Source: Myoxocephalus aenaeus (Eukaryota; Chordata; Actinopteri; Perciformes; Cottidae). From it: DNA of 64,000 bases. Position 1 is the first letter of the stretch, and every line of letters starts with the position of its first letter. The notes under the pieces were generated by a model, which searched no databases, was not told the origin of the DNA, and was given only the letters and a program-made list of their open reading frames with translations. The stretch covers positions 4,346,501 through 4,410,500 of the forward strand of contig JBAMJR010000013.1 of assembly GCA_038501785.1 (NCBI GenBank), in the 5' to 3' direction. Shown in pieces: positions 48,814 through 60,509 of the stretch. Made by a program: the position numbers and the translations under genes.

Positions 48814-51800
48814 TGTATATGTCTCGTATCTGTAACCAATCTGTGTGCCTTATCAATTCTCAAAACAAAATCTTAAGGTTCTTAAGCTTCTATTTCCTGA
48901 AGTGTAATTCAGGTGGCATTGTTGTAATGCACTACCTACCAACACCTTTATATATATCTCCACACATCCATAAGTTGGTAGGCGTCAAGCATTTCATCTC
49001 CTAAACTAATGAAAAACATGCAAGACAAAGTCCCATAAATGCATTCTTGTTCACAAATGTCAGAAAAAAATGCAGAGTTGGGCACAGTGAGTCAAGGTGG
49101 TTGGGCGACAAGGGACTGTTTGCTAAGCTTCACAGCAGCGTAGAAGAGACAAAGAGGAATAACTGGCAGTGATCAGATATAGTGGTTATACACTGTGGTT
49201 ATTCTGCGTTAAGATCTGACCTTTAGTTTGTTAATGAATCGGTCTTGGAATTTGAATAATGGCATATCTATCCAGAGCAAAGGCTAAACTAAACCAGACT
49301 GTGCACACTATGACAAACCCTTCTCCTTCCTCAGTGTCTGGTCGGGTGAGTTGTCTGTAGCTGGGTACCATGCATCTCAGTGGCAGGAGACAGATGGCGT
49401 TTGACAGAGGTCACCCATGCTGCACAATCATGATCCCTCTCCAACTGTGGCAGTTCTCAACTTGGCCACCTATTCATTATTCATAAACAAGTCATTGAAA
49501 AGAGTGTAATTGCCACAAATTACAGCCTACTGACGCTTAAGGATGATGCAATTTTAGTTTGGAGACATTGTATTAATGACTCATCATACTAAGGAAGTGC
49601 AATCTGGCATATGGCTAATGTAGATTCAGAGAGAACATTAAACTATTGTCATTTCACTCTATTTCATCATAAAAGGCACTTTGAGGTTCAAACAGTTTCT
49701 CGCTATGAGGAGGAAATCAGTGCACTTTAAAGTGAAGTTAAAGTCGAACACGATTGCTTCCTGAAGCTAACCAGGTGGTTGTGTTCAACATGTTAAATGT
49801 TAGCTTACCAAAAGAAAGATGTCGTCGGCCAGAGCCCTACATACTGGTAACGGCACCTCAATCAACAAAGAGACCCAATTGTCATTTGTCCATTTCTATC
49901 ATCAGTTCTAGTCTTTTCAAATGGTGTGGAAACAATGAGCTTTTTCTCAAATGTCACACTAACATTACGGCACCTCCCAACATTAGCAACCATTTGTGAC
50001 TGTGCCTGGTAAGCGTTTCAGCACCAACTTTGCTCATGTTTTTACAATAAAGGGAAATGAAAACGGCTGAATCTGGATCTGATAATGGCCTGTACATCTG
50101 CAAAGGGGGGTAAATGGGAGATAACAGCCTACAGCCACCAGAATAGCTATTAAAGAGTTGTGGCAAGATACAAGGGGACTGTGACGATGGCAGGCCTTTT
50201 GTTCCCAACCTTCAATGCAGCGAGGCTCCATTCTCTCTCCGTTTGAGGTCCTTTCCTTCCATCAACAGCAGAGAGAAGTGCAGGTCCCACAGAGAGATGA
50301 AGGAGGAAACTGATTAGAGAGAGAATCTGATGCACAGAAGCACCAGCGGCTGCTCCAGGACAGAGAAGGACTGGTTTAATGTCAGTGCTGCACCCCATCA
50401 CTCTGACAAAGGAACAGTGGCCACCTTTTCAATGAAACAGGATTCACTCAGCTGACTCACGCGAACAGTATGGCTGAAAATGGACAGTCATTGTGAGGTG
50501 TTTGCAAAAAAAAAACATTTTTCATTCATCTGAAGAACTTCCAAAAAAAAGAGATTTTCCTTTTTTATCTTTCATGTTTATCACAGACGCTGGTGACTGT
50601 GACTTTACATCACTATCTGGACGAAGCGCTGCTCTCTGCTGTTAAGGACACGGCTTTGGATTTCACTGTATTAATGTTCCCCTTCATACGTATCTGGCAA
50701 AGATTTCCCACCTGTGACAAGAATACCAACAACAGGTTTTAATTTAAATCGTCTCTGTTGGCTTTAGCTCAAATTTAAATTATTAGGATGACTGGAATTT
50801 AGATTGTAAGATAGCCTTGCACAGGCAGACGGCATCTCAGGGAGTCAGAGCCTCATTCACCAACCGTCCTGAAGAATACATTTCTTCAGATTCTGACATT
50901 CACCATTGTTTTCCTATTTGGGATTTGTTCGTAGGTATGCACAGAATCTACGCACACACTCAAGGGAACACTTGATTAAATAATTATTGTGTTTTCTTCT
51001 ATTCTACAGTTGTGGGGCATTACAGTCTTTTCATCTTTTCTCATAGGACCTTCCTCAAGATCAAATTTAAGAACAAACGATGTTGAATGAGGCCCTCCGT
51101 TTTCGTTACATCTCAAGAGTCTAGATTTAGCCAATGCATTAATGAAGCATACAACTGCAAGTCTGTTGCAAACAAAAAATAGGATTTTCTGTTTCACAAT
51201 GAATAATAATAATAATACCTTCATGAGAAGGCATATAAGCAAAAGAAGCCACAGGTGGACTGCAGGGAAAAAATGCTCCCAGAATACCGTCCAGTAACCA
51301 GAACATTTCACATACATTTGGAGTGCGCCTGTTACTTGGCGCCTATCCCAGTAATTAGTTTTCTGATTCTGGGTGTTCGCCAAGAGGACTTGAGGGAGCA
51401 CAGCGTGGTTGCCAGATGCTGGATGTGATAGTAGCACTCATCCAGGAGTACCTGAAGCACTTTCGGAGATACTATTTGTAGCAGTGATAGTCCGACCAGT
51501 ACTTTGGCTTGTGGCATTAGTGCTAATCACCAGTACAAGGATTAGCAGTAGCTGTTTAGTTAAAAAAAATGTGCTAGCTGTCAAAAAAGCTGATTGAGCA
51601 CAGTACAGATGCAAGTCTCACGAAGTCTGAATCCTTTCTCTACTTCAAAGTATGACGTGATGATATGGGTACAAAGAGGGCTGCATCCAAGCAACGTTCA
51701 GCATGATTTCCCATTGTTGTGTACGTGTAAATTTTTCAATCAGTTAAATTTCTAGGACAGACCATTACCAAGAATGGCACATAAAACTTTACAAGCAGGA

Positions 51801-52129
51801 CATCTTCCATTTGTCTGACGGTCACCTCTGTTTCAGGCCTGACAGAACCGCTCTACTCCTGACAGCTGACTCAGCGCTTGATCAAAGTCTATATATGTCA
51901 CAATAATTAATCTTTATTACATTCAAAGGATTCCCCTTCTATTCATCATTCATTAGTAGAAATTCTGACAGACCAGGATCAACATGTGGCATCTGTACCT
52001 GTTTTATATACACTATTTTGTAATATTACTACTCATTTATATGCCAAGCCTGATAGCAATTTATATTTAAGTTCACCTTTCTGGCACAGATTTGACAACC
52101 TCTTAAATGCCAGTAAAATATGAATTGAA
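48812..52129. other. non-coding DNA, possible regulatory element
   Basis: The minus-strand frame at 50976-51437 (153 codons) includes a hydrophobic run but no family feature, and I treat it as chance. The segment 49480-49680 is repeat-free with ATTCATTATTCATAAACAAG (forkhead/homeodomain-like cores) and is a candidate conserved non-coding element. Confidence 0.35.
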
Positions 52130-52155
52130 CAATAGAGGCTCACAATAGAGGCTCA
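52130..52155. repeat. two tandem copies of a 13-bp unit
   Basis: The unit CAATAGAGGCTCA is repeated head to tail without mismatch. Confidence 0.9.
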
Positions 52156-55100
52156 CTTTGCTTCAGATTAATCCTGATGACTGGTGGACTCCTAACTTTA
52201 TATGGTGCATCTTGATGAGCTTTTTATTTGTGACTCTGAGTGAAATAAGTGAGTCTCAATGACGGATGAATTGCCATGAAATATGGTACCGACATTCATG
52301 CTCCTCTCAAGATGATTTGTAGTATCTTTGATGCCCTGACTTTTTCACTGGCGCCATAATGTGGTCAAAATTTCAGTTTTTCCAATACTTTGGTTACCTA
52401 AAAAGAAATTGTGATCAGGGATTCTGTAAAAGTTATATTTATTCCCTTTCAGTCTGATCCAATCTGTTACTCTGATTTGTGATACGATCTGAACCATGAC
52501 TTTTATGATCCGTTGCACCACTAATTATTATTATTATTATTAGTATAGTAGTAGTAGTATTAATCCACAGCCATTATCACAGTTTTTTTATGAGATTTAG
52601 TGTGAGGCTATCTATTTCCTGAGCACCAACAGGACAAATCAACAGTTATTAAGGATTATAAATGACCAATTTATAACTAATCAGGATCTAGATCTAGGGT
52701 GTATCTAGTGTATACAGCAGTATTTAGTATCATAATCTTCTTAATGTGTGGAGGACAAAATAGTGTTGCAGTAAGATATTTTTTTTTTTAACATGCTGCA
52801 GAAAATCTGCTGCCAGAAGCAGATCTACTACATCTTGACTGTGTCACTTATTGCAAAGCTATCCTTTTATTCTTTTCAACCTTTGAAAGCCGAACTGAAA
52901 AAAAGGAGGAAATTACAGCAGCAAACAAGAACAGTTCTGAGAACAGCAAGATGTTTTGTGCACAGTCTGGCAGTATAAATTACATTTCATTAGGAGGAGA
53001 AGGTCAACTGTATCCATCACCCTTGTTGAGATAAATGAACAATTGTGTGGCAGCTAAAAGATCATCAATTGATGAAAGACTAACATTGATCTGAAAAAAA
53101 CAGCCTTGGCACCCACGTGCCTAAAACATTATTTAGGTTGTGTTTCTTTAACAAAATCAGCCTCTGAGGCACAGCCATAAATGCTAAGCCTTTTAATTAG
53201 CATGTTAAATGAATGCAATTTTGAACTATTATACATAATTACCAGGTGTCTGCGATAAGAGCAGATTATTCATTCGTTTATCTAAATTAATTAGCACAGG
53301 GGTGACCTTCGAAGACTTGTGTTCTTAATGGTTTCCCAATTGTAAACTACCGATCTAAAAATGTTATAATTTTCAATACTTTATGAGAGTTTGCTTTAAT
53401 AGCGGGCCTCTTTATTTTTACTGACTGTATAGTGTATAAAACCAGAGGAGGTTGCCTGGTTTATTCTGAATGCTAACTTTTAATAAATATACATAAGATA
53501 AATATAGTGTATTTTCCCTCAAGGTAGGCTCTTTAGTCTAAACAAAACTGACACAGACACAGGCCGGTGTGAGATCTCTGAGGGAAGTCTAGTTGGGGGA
53601 GAGTCGTCCCCCCGTCAATGCATGAATAATGTATGAAGGATCTAGAGGCATCACTTAGAGATGCTGTCAATATCAGCTGGGGCCCTGCCCACCCCTGTGG
53701 CTGCTGCCCTTTACCACAACCTTTAAAAGGTGGATTCCCTCAATGCAAAGACGCCCTTGTTTTCTAAAATACCCAAATGATAATATAGAAATGGGTCATT
53801 TAGTCACCACAATAATGTGAATGTGCAATAATGAGCCGGGGGAACATTTATTTATCGATATAAGACTGTTTAATGCTTCAGTTGTTTTGTCTTTAAATGT
53901 GTTTACTGTGTTTGGTTTCAAACAGAAGTCAAAAGAAAATTCAGGGTTTGTTTTCTAGTTTTGTTTTCAACATCATTTCTATCAGTTGCAACCCCTTAAT
54001 ATGTGTCATTCACCGTTAATGTCCCGTTCTAATGAGTGGTGATAAGCAGTGTTGACTGGCACAAGAGGGCGACTGAGCATATGAAGCACAAGACGCCGGA
54101 TGTGGAACGTGTGGTGAAGCTCGGGCTATTCAAATTATTGGTTAAAAGGAGAGCTCTGGTGTCTTGAAGTGGGGTTGTATGAGGTCGTCAGTGTATTACC
54201 TGCAGTAGATGACGGTCGACACACCCCCTAGTTTGGGGAAGCAGACAAAAGTACCAGCGTGGGACCAAAGCAATGTGCTGCTGTGAACGAGGGCACCAGC
54301 AAAACACATATTTTAGACACCTAAAAGAAAGGCTATGGAGAAGTACCTCGTACACCCGCACTTCAAAACAGAAAACTATCCATTTAAGTATGTGGAAAGA
54401 CTGTGGGTTTAGTACATCTTTAAAAATACAATGCATCACATATCAGGTTCCCTCACCATGAGCAGGTTGAGTAACCTGAACGTGACCATACAAACCTCAA
54501 TCTGGCTTTAGTTTACAGGAGTGGTTATTGTAGGAGAAAGTTAATGTATAATATAATATTTTGACAGTGAACTTTTGCAAATGCATAGAAACATTTCATA
54601 ATTGTGTTGATAAAACAAGGCATACAAGTCAATTACAAATGATTATATATCATATTTAGGAAACATGAGGATATCTGAGATTGTGTTTCAAGAAACACAT
54701 TCTGATTATTTTTTCACATCACTCCATTTTGATGTTTTACTCATCCTCATTATCCAAATGACTCAGTAAAACTAAAAAACTGGACACACACGAATAAAGA
54801 AGTTACGATAGGATTATAAAAGAGTTAACCAGAGATTTAGGACTGGACACAAACACTAACACACTTTCCTTTCCACCGTTTTGTAATTGGTACATGTGTG
54901 ACGTGCGATCTGGCCTATGAATCCTCAAAAATGTGTCCTTTCTCTCTTTCATGGCGGCAGATTTTGTTTTTCAGATAAAGCCACATTTTTGTGGACGGGC
55001 TTGGTTGCGTTCCCTCCTTTGTTTACGGCCCCAAAGTCAAGGCCAGCCTCATATTAAAGGGAGAGAAAAGCTGACGGGATAAGTTTCTTCTTATATGTGC

Positions 55101-56806
55101 ACATAAATGTTTAACATTTGCCATTTCTAAATGAATACCGAGTGCTCTCTTAAGTCAAAGTTCATTGGGGGAAGACGCCTGATATATTTAGCAGAATACC
55201 TGAAACAGATTGCAGCAGCTTGCAGCACACAACACAAGTTGGAGCAAACACAAGTGTTCCCGGATCAATAATGTATTTAAAGTATTTATGTGTCGATATG
55301 TCATGAGTCCATATAGCAACTAACACAAATACAACAACAATATATCAAATGCAATACAATACGAAGACACAGGTATAATCATTGCAATTAAAAAGTCACT
55401 CGTGGTTAAAAACATAGAGACACTTGTTCCAATGTTTCCAGAAACAAGAAGAATACCTCATATTCTAGGGTAAAGAGAGAGTTGTAACGACAAGACTTTA
55501 AACACGATGCAGCTGAATGAATGACAGCCAGGCTGTTGGGAGATTTTCCGGAGAGTGCGAGAAGCTGCTGCACTTTGGCCTCAAGAGAAACAGAGGAAAC
55601 AGAAAAGACAAACCTTTGACAGATCAAATTCACAAAAACTGAAAAAAGAAGGAAAAAAAGCTGTTGTGGTTTCTCAATTTTAGCAGGTGAGCCAAAATGG
55701 AGTTTTGCACTCAGTGCAAAGCTGTGGCAACTCATGGCTCTGTAAATACAGTCAATCACATTAGCTTTAGCCTGAGTAAAGACAAACATCCTGCTGTGTC
55801 AGGTCACAATTTCTAGCCTCTACTTAAAAGTCAATTTGTGAGTGCTTGGTAAAGATCTTGCTTCAGGTCTTAGAAAAAGCCAGAAAGCACTCTGATCCCT
55901 GCAGTGGAGTGTGACTGTGTACTGCATATATTACACAATCTCGGAACCCATTGGCTATCGGTCGTCAGACCGATATTGTCTCGTCGCCCACAGATTCTAT
56001 GTTAATGCAGAATCTGTTGATAGAGATTACTGTTTTTGTACTTGAATGCTCAAAACTCCAAGTTTAGTGTTTTATTTCTGCCAGTCACAGATCAGTTTTA
56101 TACATCAGTGAGTTATAGCAGCTTCTACTTTGGTACAGCCTGCACGATTAATAGTGTGTGACAGATAAGAATATGAGTCATTAGTATTACATTAACAAAT
56201 AGGCATCCTTTTGGTGGATGGCCCTCAGGTGCGGCGCCATGTGACTGCATTAGTGAGAGTTAAATATGTGCTTTGTCATGTCAACCAGCTGTCTTTGACA
56301 ATTTGCAAAATAAATTCCTGAAATGCACAATCTGTATTATGTATTCAATCTGTATCCACATTAGCAACCCAACAAAAACGTGCCCTGTCTAGGAGGAGGC
56401 TCCTGCAGAGACAAACAGGGATGGTTCAAAGTGTTCTCATGTTAAAAAAATAAATCTTCAAAGTGTGTTTAAATCATCCCCGGGCTGAAAAAGTAACGCA
56501 AGTTTCATGCGGAGTCAAAAAAAATAGAACGTCTCTAAGCGCACTCCCTGACTCTCCTTGACAGGTGCATGTTTGTTTTTATTTTAGAACAGGCTCTGTT
56601 TATGGAGCTCTTTTAAAAAGAAATGAGCTCCATACTCCATTTCTGCCATATGCACCATTACTGAATCACATTTCCCCATTGCTGTCATACTCATTTTGTT
56701 GTTTTGCTTGTCATCATCCCAGCAGAAGATTTGCTGATGGCTGCTTTCGGAGCTGAGTGGTGAGTTTAGCACAAAGTGTGTCCAAATTGGTCCTGCACTG
56801 TCTTAC
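52156..56806. other. non-coding DNA, possible regulatory element
   Basis: No gene recognised. A TTA-rich trinucleotide run lies at about 52520-52560. The segment 53130-53330 contains three homeodomain-type cores (TTTTAATTAGC, CATAATTACC, TTAATTAGC), a CAGGTG E-box, a GATAAG site and GGGGTGACCTT (nuclear-receptor-like half site) within 200 bp, so it is the best candidate here for a conserved enhancer. This is motif spotting, not evidence of function. Confidence 0.35.
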
Positions 56807-56923
56807 CAGGCAGACAGATTCTGTGACAGCTGTTGTACTTGTTGCAGATCTCAGTACATCCTTGAGGCGTCGAGCTCCTTCCTGAATCATCGACTTCAAC
56901 CCACAGTCTTGACTTCCAAAGAC
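56807..56923 (-). CDS. candidate coding exon, unidentified protein
   Basis: Read on the minus strand, the segment is preceded by CTCTCTGCTGTTTGGTTACAG (acceptor-like, pyrimidine-rich) and followed by GTAAGACAG, a near-consensus donor. The exon would be 117 bp, exactly 39 codons, open in frame from its first base, with the peptide pieces VFGSQDCGLKSM, IQEGARRLKDVLR and SATSTTAVTESVCL. The central part looks helical and charged, as in a real protein. A second frame is also open, and I recognise no family, so the call depends on splice-like borders plus length divisible by three. No matching neighbouring exon is evident within several kb, which would be normal for a gene with long introns. Confidence 0.3.
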
Positions 56924-59654
56924 CTGTAACCAAACAGCAGAGAGCACCGTGGCGGAATTGATTAGAAACACTTCCACAAGTATGACTGGTTTTGTAAAAA
57001 TCATTTGAAATTATAATAACCAAGTAATTAAATAATTAAATTCTGAAGTAATAGCAGAACATGTATATCTTATTACTCTGGTTGTTTGTCAACATTTCTG
57101 TCAGGTTTAATTTTGCATGGAGAGCTAATAAATCTAGTCTTTTCTTCTTTAAGGGAGTGCAGAGAAGAAGACATTTTTGACAAGTTTGAAGTCAGAACTG
57201 AGCGATGCGGCACGGAAGATCTATCGGAGTCACCCATGTAGATTTGACAGTTCAACAGTGGCAGAGGATTCGGCAGAGTTGAGGAAGGCGGGGGTTCATT
57301 ATCTCCTAATTACACGAGATAGAGCAGAGGCTTACTTAGCTGGAGCAGGAAAACACCTGCAGACTCAAGTGTGTCTCCCCAGATTCCAGCACCAAGCCTG
57401 TAAAATGCTGCATACTAACCACAGGATTATAGCACATTATATTGCCAGGCACATTTAGAGACGAGCAAATGAGAATCTAAAACCAGAAGAGAAAGGGAAG
57501 GTGGTGATGGATGTCGACAATTGTAAGTGGGGAAAGTTCAGCCACTCCAATCAGTAATTAAATAAACACATCAATTTGTTTGGTTCCCTTCAGCCAATTG
57601 TCCACCAAAAAGACTCCACCGCTGCAATCATGACCATGAAGCATCTGCTCATATGGTCACGATCTTTGAGAAATAGCCACAAGACACAGTGAACTCTTAT
57701 GGCTTGGATTTCATGCTTTTAACAAAGAGAGGTTGTTTGTTTCGCAGCCCAGCAAAATGCAAACTTTTATTTTCCCTCGAGCACATCCATACAGCAGGAC
57801 CATGCCCCATGCCCTTGTGAGTGCCTGACACTCTGACAAGGATAATCTAATTTGCTAGGGCTGAAAGTAAAAGCAATGTAGTGACAGTTTGTTCCAGGTG
57901 TTTGTCTAAATGCAGAGGATCGTCTGCAGAGAGGAGAGTGTACGGGAATGTGCTTTCTGAGTGAAATGCCTTCCTTTTTCCTGCAGCGTGCTCTCTGGCG
58001 TCAGCAACAGCTGTGACAAGCTCCCTCCTCTCTGCTGCGCACACTAAATCTAACAAAAGGAGCACATATCTCAAACCTGAGTTGGCCGGAAAAAAAATGA
58101 CTGATCAGTTGTCCATTGCAATAAAGTTCACAAAGATTTATCTTTTCTTAGGTGGGATCTGGTTATGACAGATACTGCATTCTGACAGAATGATTCTTCA
58201 TCCACAAGTAAGATAGGAAGAACTAAGTTAACGGTACACGAAAGGTTTGAAATTGGATGGCAGTGGCTTGTGGGGATATAGGTTCCTGTCACTGACTTGA
58301 GAGCAGCCCCTCCTCTGCTGCTGCTGCATAATGAGAAGATACTATGCCATCTAGTGGAGGGCTGCAAAACATCACCATTACAACCCTTTCGATGGGGTAA
58401 ACAAGTAGCTGTGAGCATCCAAGCTTTGCGTTTACTTAGCAGCGACCTTTTTCAAACAAATCTGCCTCTCCAAACAAGACTAAATGATACAGCCGACTGG
58501 TGTAATGAGGCGGGAACAGAGGACAGGAACACAGTGCTTATTCAGAGCGCGTTATTGCAGCGCTCTACTCATCAGATTTCCAAAAACTGGAATGTTTTTC
58601 CCTGTTTTCTTGCACCTTGTCTTTCTGTGCAACGCTTAAAGAGAACCAGATGAATAGGTTTCCAAAGTGTAGCTCCATTCATCACAGAGAAATGCATATT
58701 GGTTACCAATAGAGCATCACCTTGATCCAACACTGCCGGCTAACCTCCAGTGTTGCTGCTTTCTGCACCACAGAGCTCAAGCTGTCTGGATTTGATTGTG
58801 TTTGCGGGGCTGGGTAGAGGAATTAACTCTTAACTCGCTCTTTTTTCTGTACTTGCAAACAAAAACTCATGAAGTTTATACAGTGGTAAATAGTGGGGAA
58901 TTGCCATCAAAACTCCCGCAAGTGTTGTAGAGGCAATTCATTTGGTACAATAGCGGTTCAGAGAGTGAAATTACATACCATGCTAGCGCTGTCGTGGGAC
59001 ATGTTCTCTATTGCTTAATGGAATACTGTTTGCTGAGTTGCAGGAGCACAGAAACATGCACGCCACAAGTAAAGTACCAGGAGATAACAGCAAGACAACC
59101 CTAATAATGCACAATGTCTGCTTAATCTTGCCTCTCTTTGCGTAACCACAGTGGATTTCATCCCATGGGACGCAAATGCGGAAAACACCAGACAGACCTG
59201 AGCCACAGAAATAGACAGCGAACCCGGATGGTCAGTGTATCCAATTAGCAATCCTGGCAGAGCCTCAGCCCGAGGCTAATGGAAATGTAGATAAGAGCCT
59301 GTACAAATTAAATTGGAGGTAGGATATAATAAGGGACTGGCAGATGGAGACCAGGAGCCTTAAGATGCTATCTGACACCCTTCTGCTGACCAAGCATTAA
59401 CAGCAGAGCAAGAAGACAGAGAGACAATTATGTCATATAATAATGAATTACAGCTGGCACCAGTTCAGAAGATGGTAGATTGTATTAGTCAGCGCACCAA
59501 TTGTTTTGTCTGGCTTCCAGTGTGGTTGAGTCAAATAAAACCCTGGCAGTGGGGAATCTATTCACATGTGCTCTTCTTTTTCCTTCACAGAAGAATGAGG
59601 AATAATGGCAGAGAGGGGGAAAGTCTCCGGGTGCCAACTCTTTTCCATTACAAT
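56924..59654. other. non-coding DNA, nothing certain
   Basis: Frames up to 118 codons (58297-58653) have no recognisable features. No repeat family is identified. Confidence 0.42.
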
Positions 59655-59655
59655 G

Positions 59656-60276
59656 TCTGAGTACAGGGCAATGGTGACTTTGTGGAGTGGGCCGGCGAGA
59701 ATCACCTGCTGCTGAACGTGACCAAGACCAGAGAGATGGTGGTGGACTTCAGGAGGAAGGCGACTGCTCCTAGACCTCTGAGTGTTCTTGGAGAGGACGT
59801 GGACATGGTGGAGGAATACAGGTACCTGGGTGTTTCCATCGACAGCCGACTGAACTGGAAGAACAACATCAACGCTGTTTACAAGAAGGGATGAGTCGAC
59901 TCTTTTTCCTGAGGAAGCTTCGATCCTTTAATGTGTGCAGCAAGATGCTGGAGATGTTCTACCAGTCGGTTGTGGCCAGCGCCCTGTACTTCTCCATCGT
60001 CTGCTGGGGGAGCAGCATTGGAGCCGGTGACACCAACAGACTTAACAAGATAGTTAAGAAAGCCGGCTCCATCATTGGCTGCAGGCAGGAGTTTCTGGAA
60101 CAGGTGGTGGAGAGGAGGACGCTGAAGAAACTTTTGTCCATATTGGGCAACCCGGACCACCCTCTCCACCACCTACTGCAGGGTCAGCAGGAGATTCCTC
60201 ACGCTCCGCTGCAACAAGGACAGATACAGGAGAACATTCCTGCCAACGGCATTACGGCTTTATAATAAATCACCGC
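59656..60276 (+). pseudogene. LINE reverse-transcriptase C-terminal fragment, frameshifted
   Basis: Reading must change frame at least three times: near 59670 (GAGTACAGGGCAATGGTG and the following GACTTTGTGGAG are in different frames), near 59887 (one base lost between the YKKG end and the MSRLFFLRKL continuation), and near 60185 (the expected tail, with a CNKDRYRRTFLP-like stretch and LRLYN, is in another frame than the HPLHHLLQGQQ part). The open pieces are 59682-59894 and 59891-60265. It encodes the end of a reverse transcriptase and is inactive. Confidence 0.82.
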
Positions 60277-60472
60277 TTGCCAGATCCTCTGACTAACCAC
60301 ATATATATATATATTTTGCACAATCCCAGCTATTTCTATTTTATTTTTTTATTATTATTATTATTATTATTGTATATATCTTTCATCTTTCATCCTGCTG
60401 TTTTTATTTATTTTGTTGTAAGTTGCTGCTACCCCGACACCAAATTTCCCCTCGGGGATTAATAAAGTATAT

Positions 60473-60509
60473 ATTCATTCATTCATTCATTCATTCATTC
60501 ATTCATTCA
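60473..60509. repeat. (ATTC)n tail of the LINE
   Basis: About nine ATTC units directly after the AATAAAG-containing 3' end. Such short tandem tails are the normal 3' termini of L2/CR1-type elements, so they mark the insertion's 3' end rather than an independent microsatellite. Confidence 0.9.

Larger units (their letters stand above)
59655..60509 (+). mobile_element. 5'-truncated LINE, L2/CR1-like 3' end
   Basis: The segment begins mid-coding at about 59655 and carries the last part of a non-LTR reverse transcriptase, the thumb/connection region, with pieces such as EWAGENHLLLNVTKT, EMVVDFRRK, YRYLGVSIDSRLNW, ALYFSIVCWG and NPDHPLHHLL, characteristic of the L2/CR1 lineage of fish. The 3' untranslated part ends with CCCCTCGGGGATTAATAAAG and a tail of about nine ATTC units. 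The catalytic FADD box lies upstream and is absent, so this copy cannot move by itself. It is a typical dead-on-arrival insertion. Confidence 0.88.

Noticed and set aside
50976..51437. 153-codon minus-strand frame with a leucine-rich segment
   Set aside because: It looks like a membrane span but arises from a low-complexity AT-rich region; no homologous pattern is recognised.
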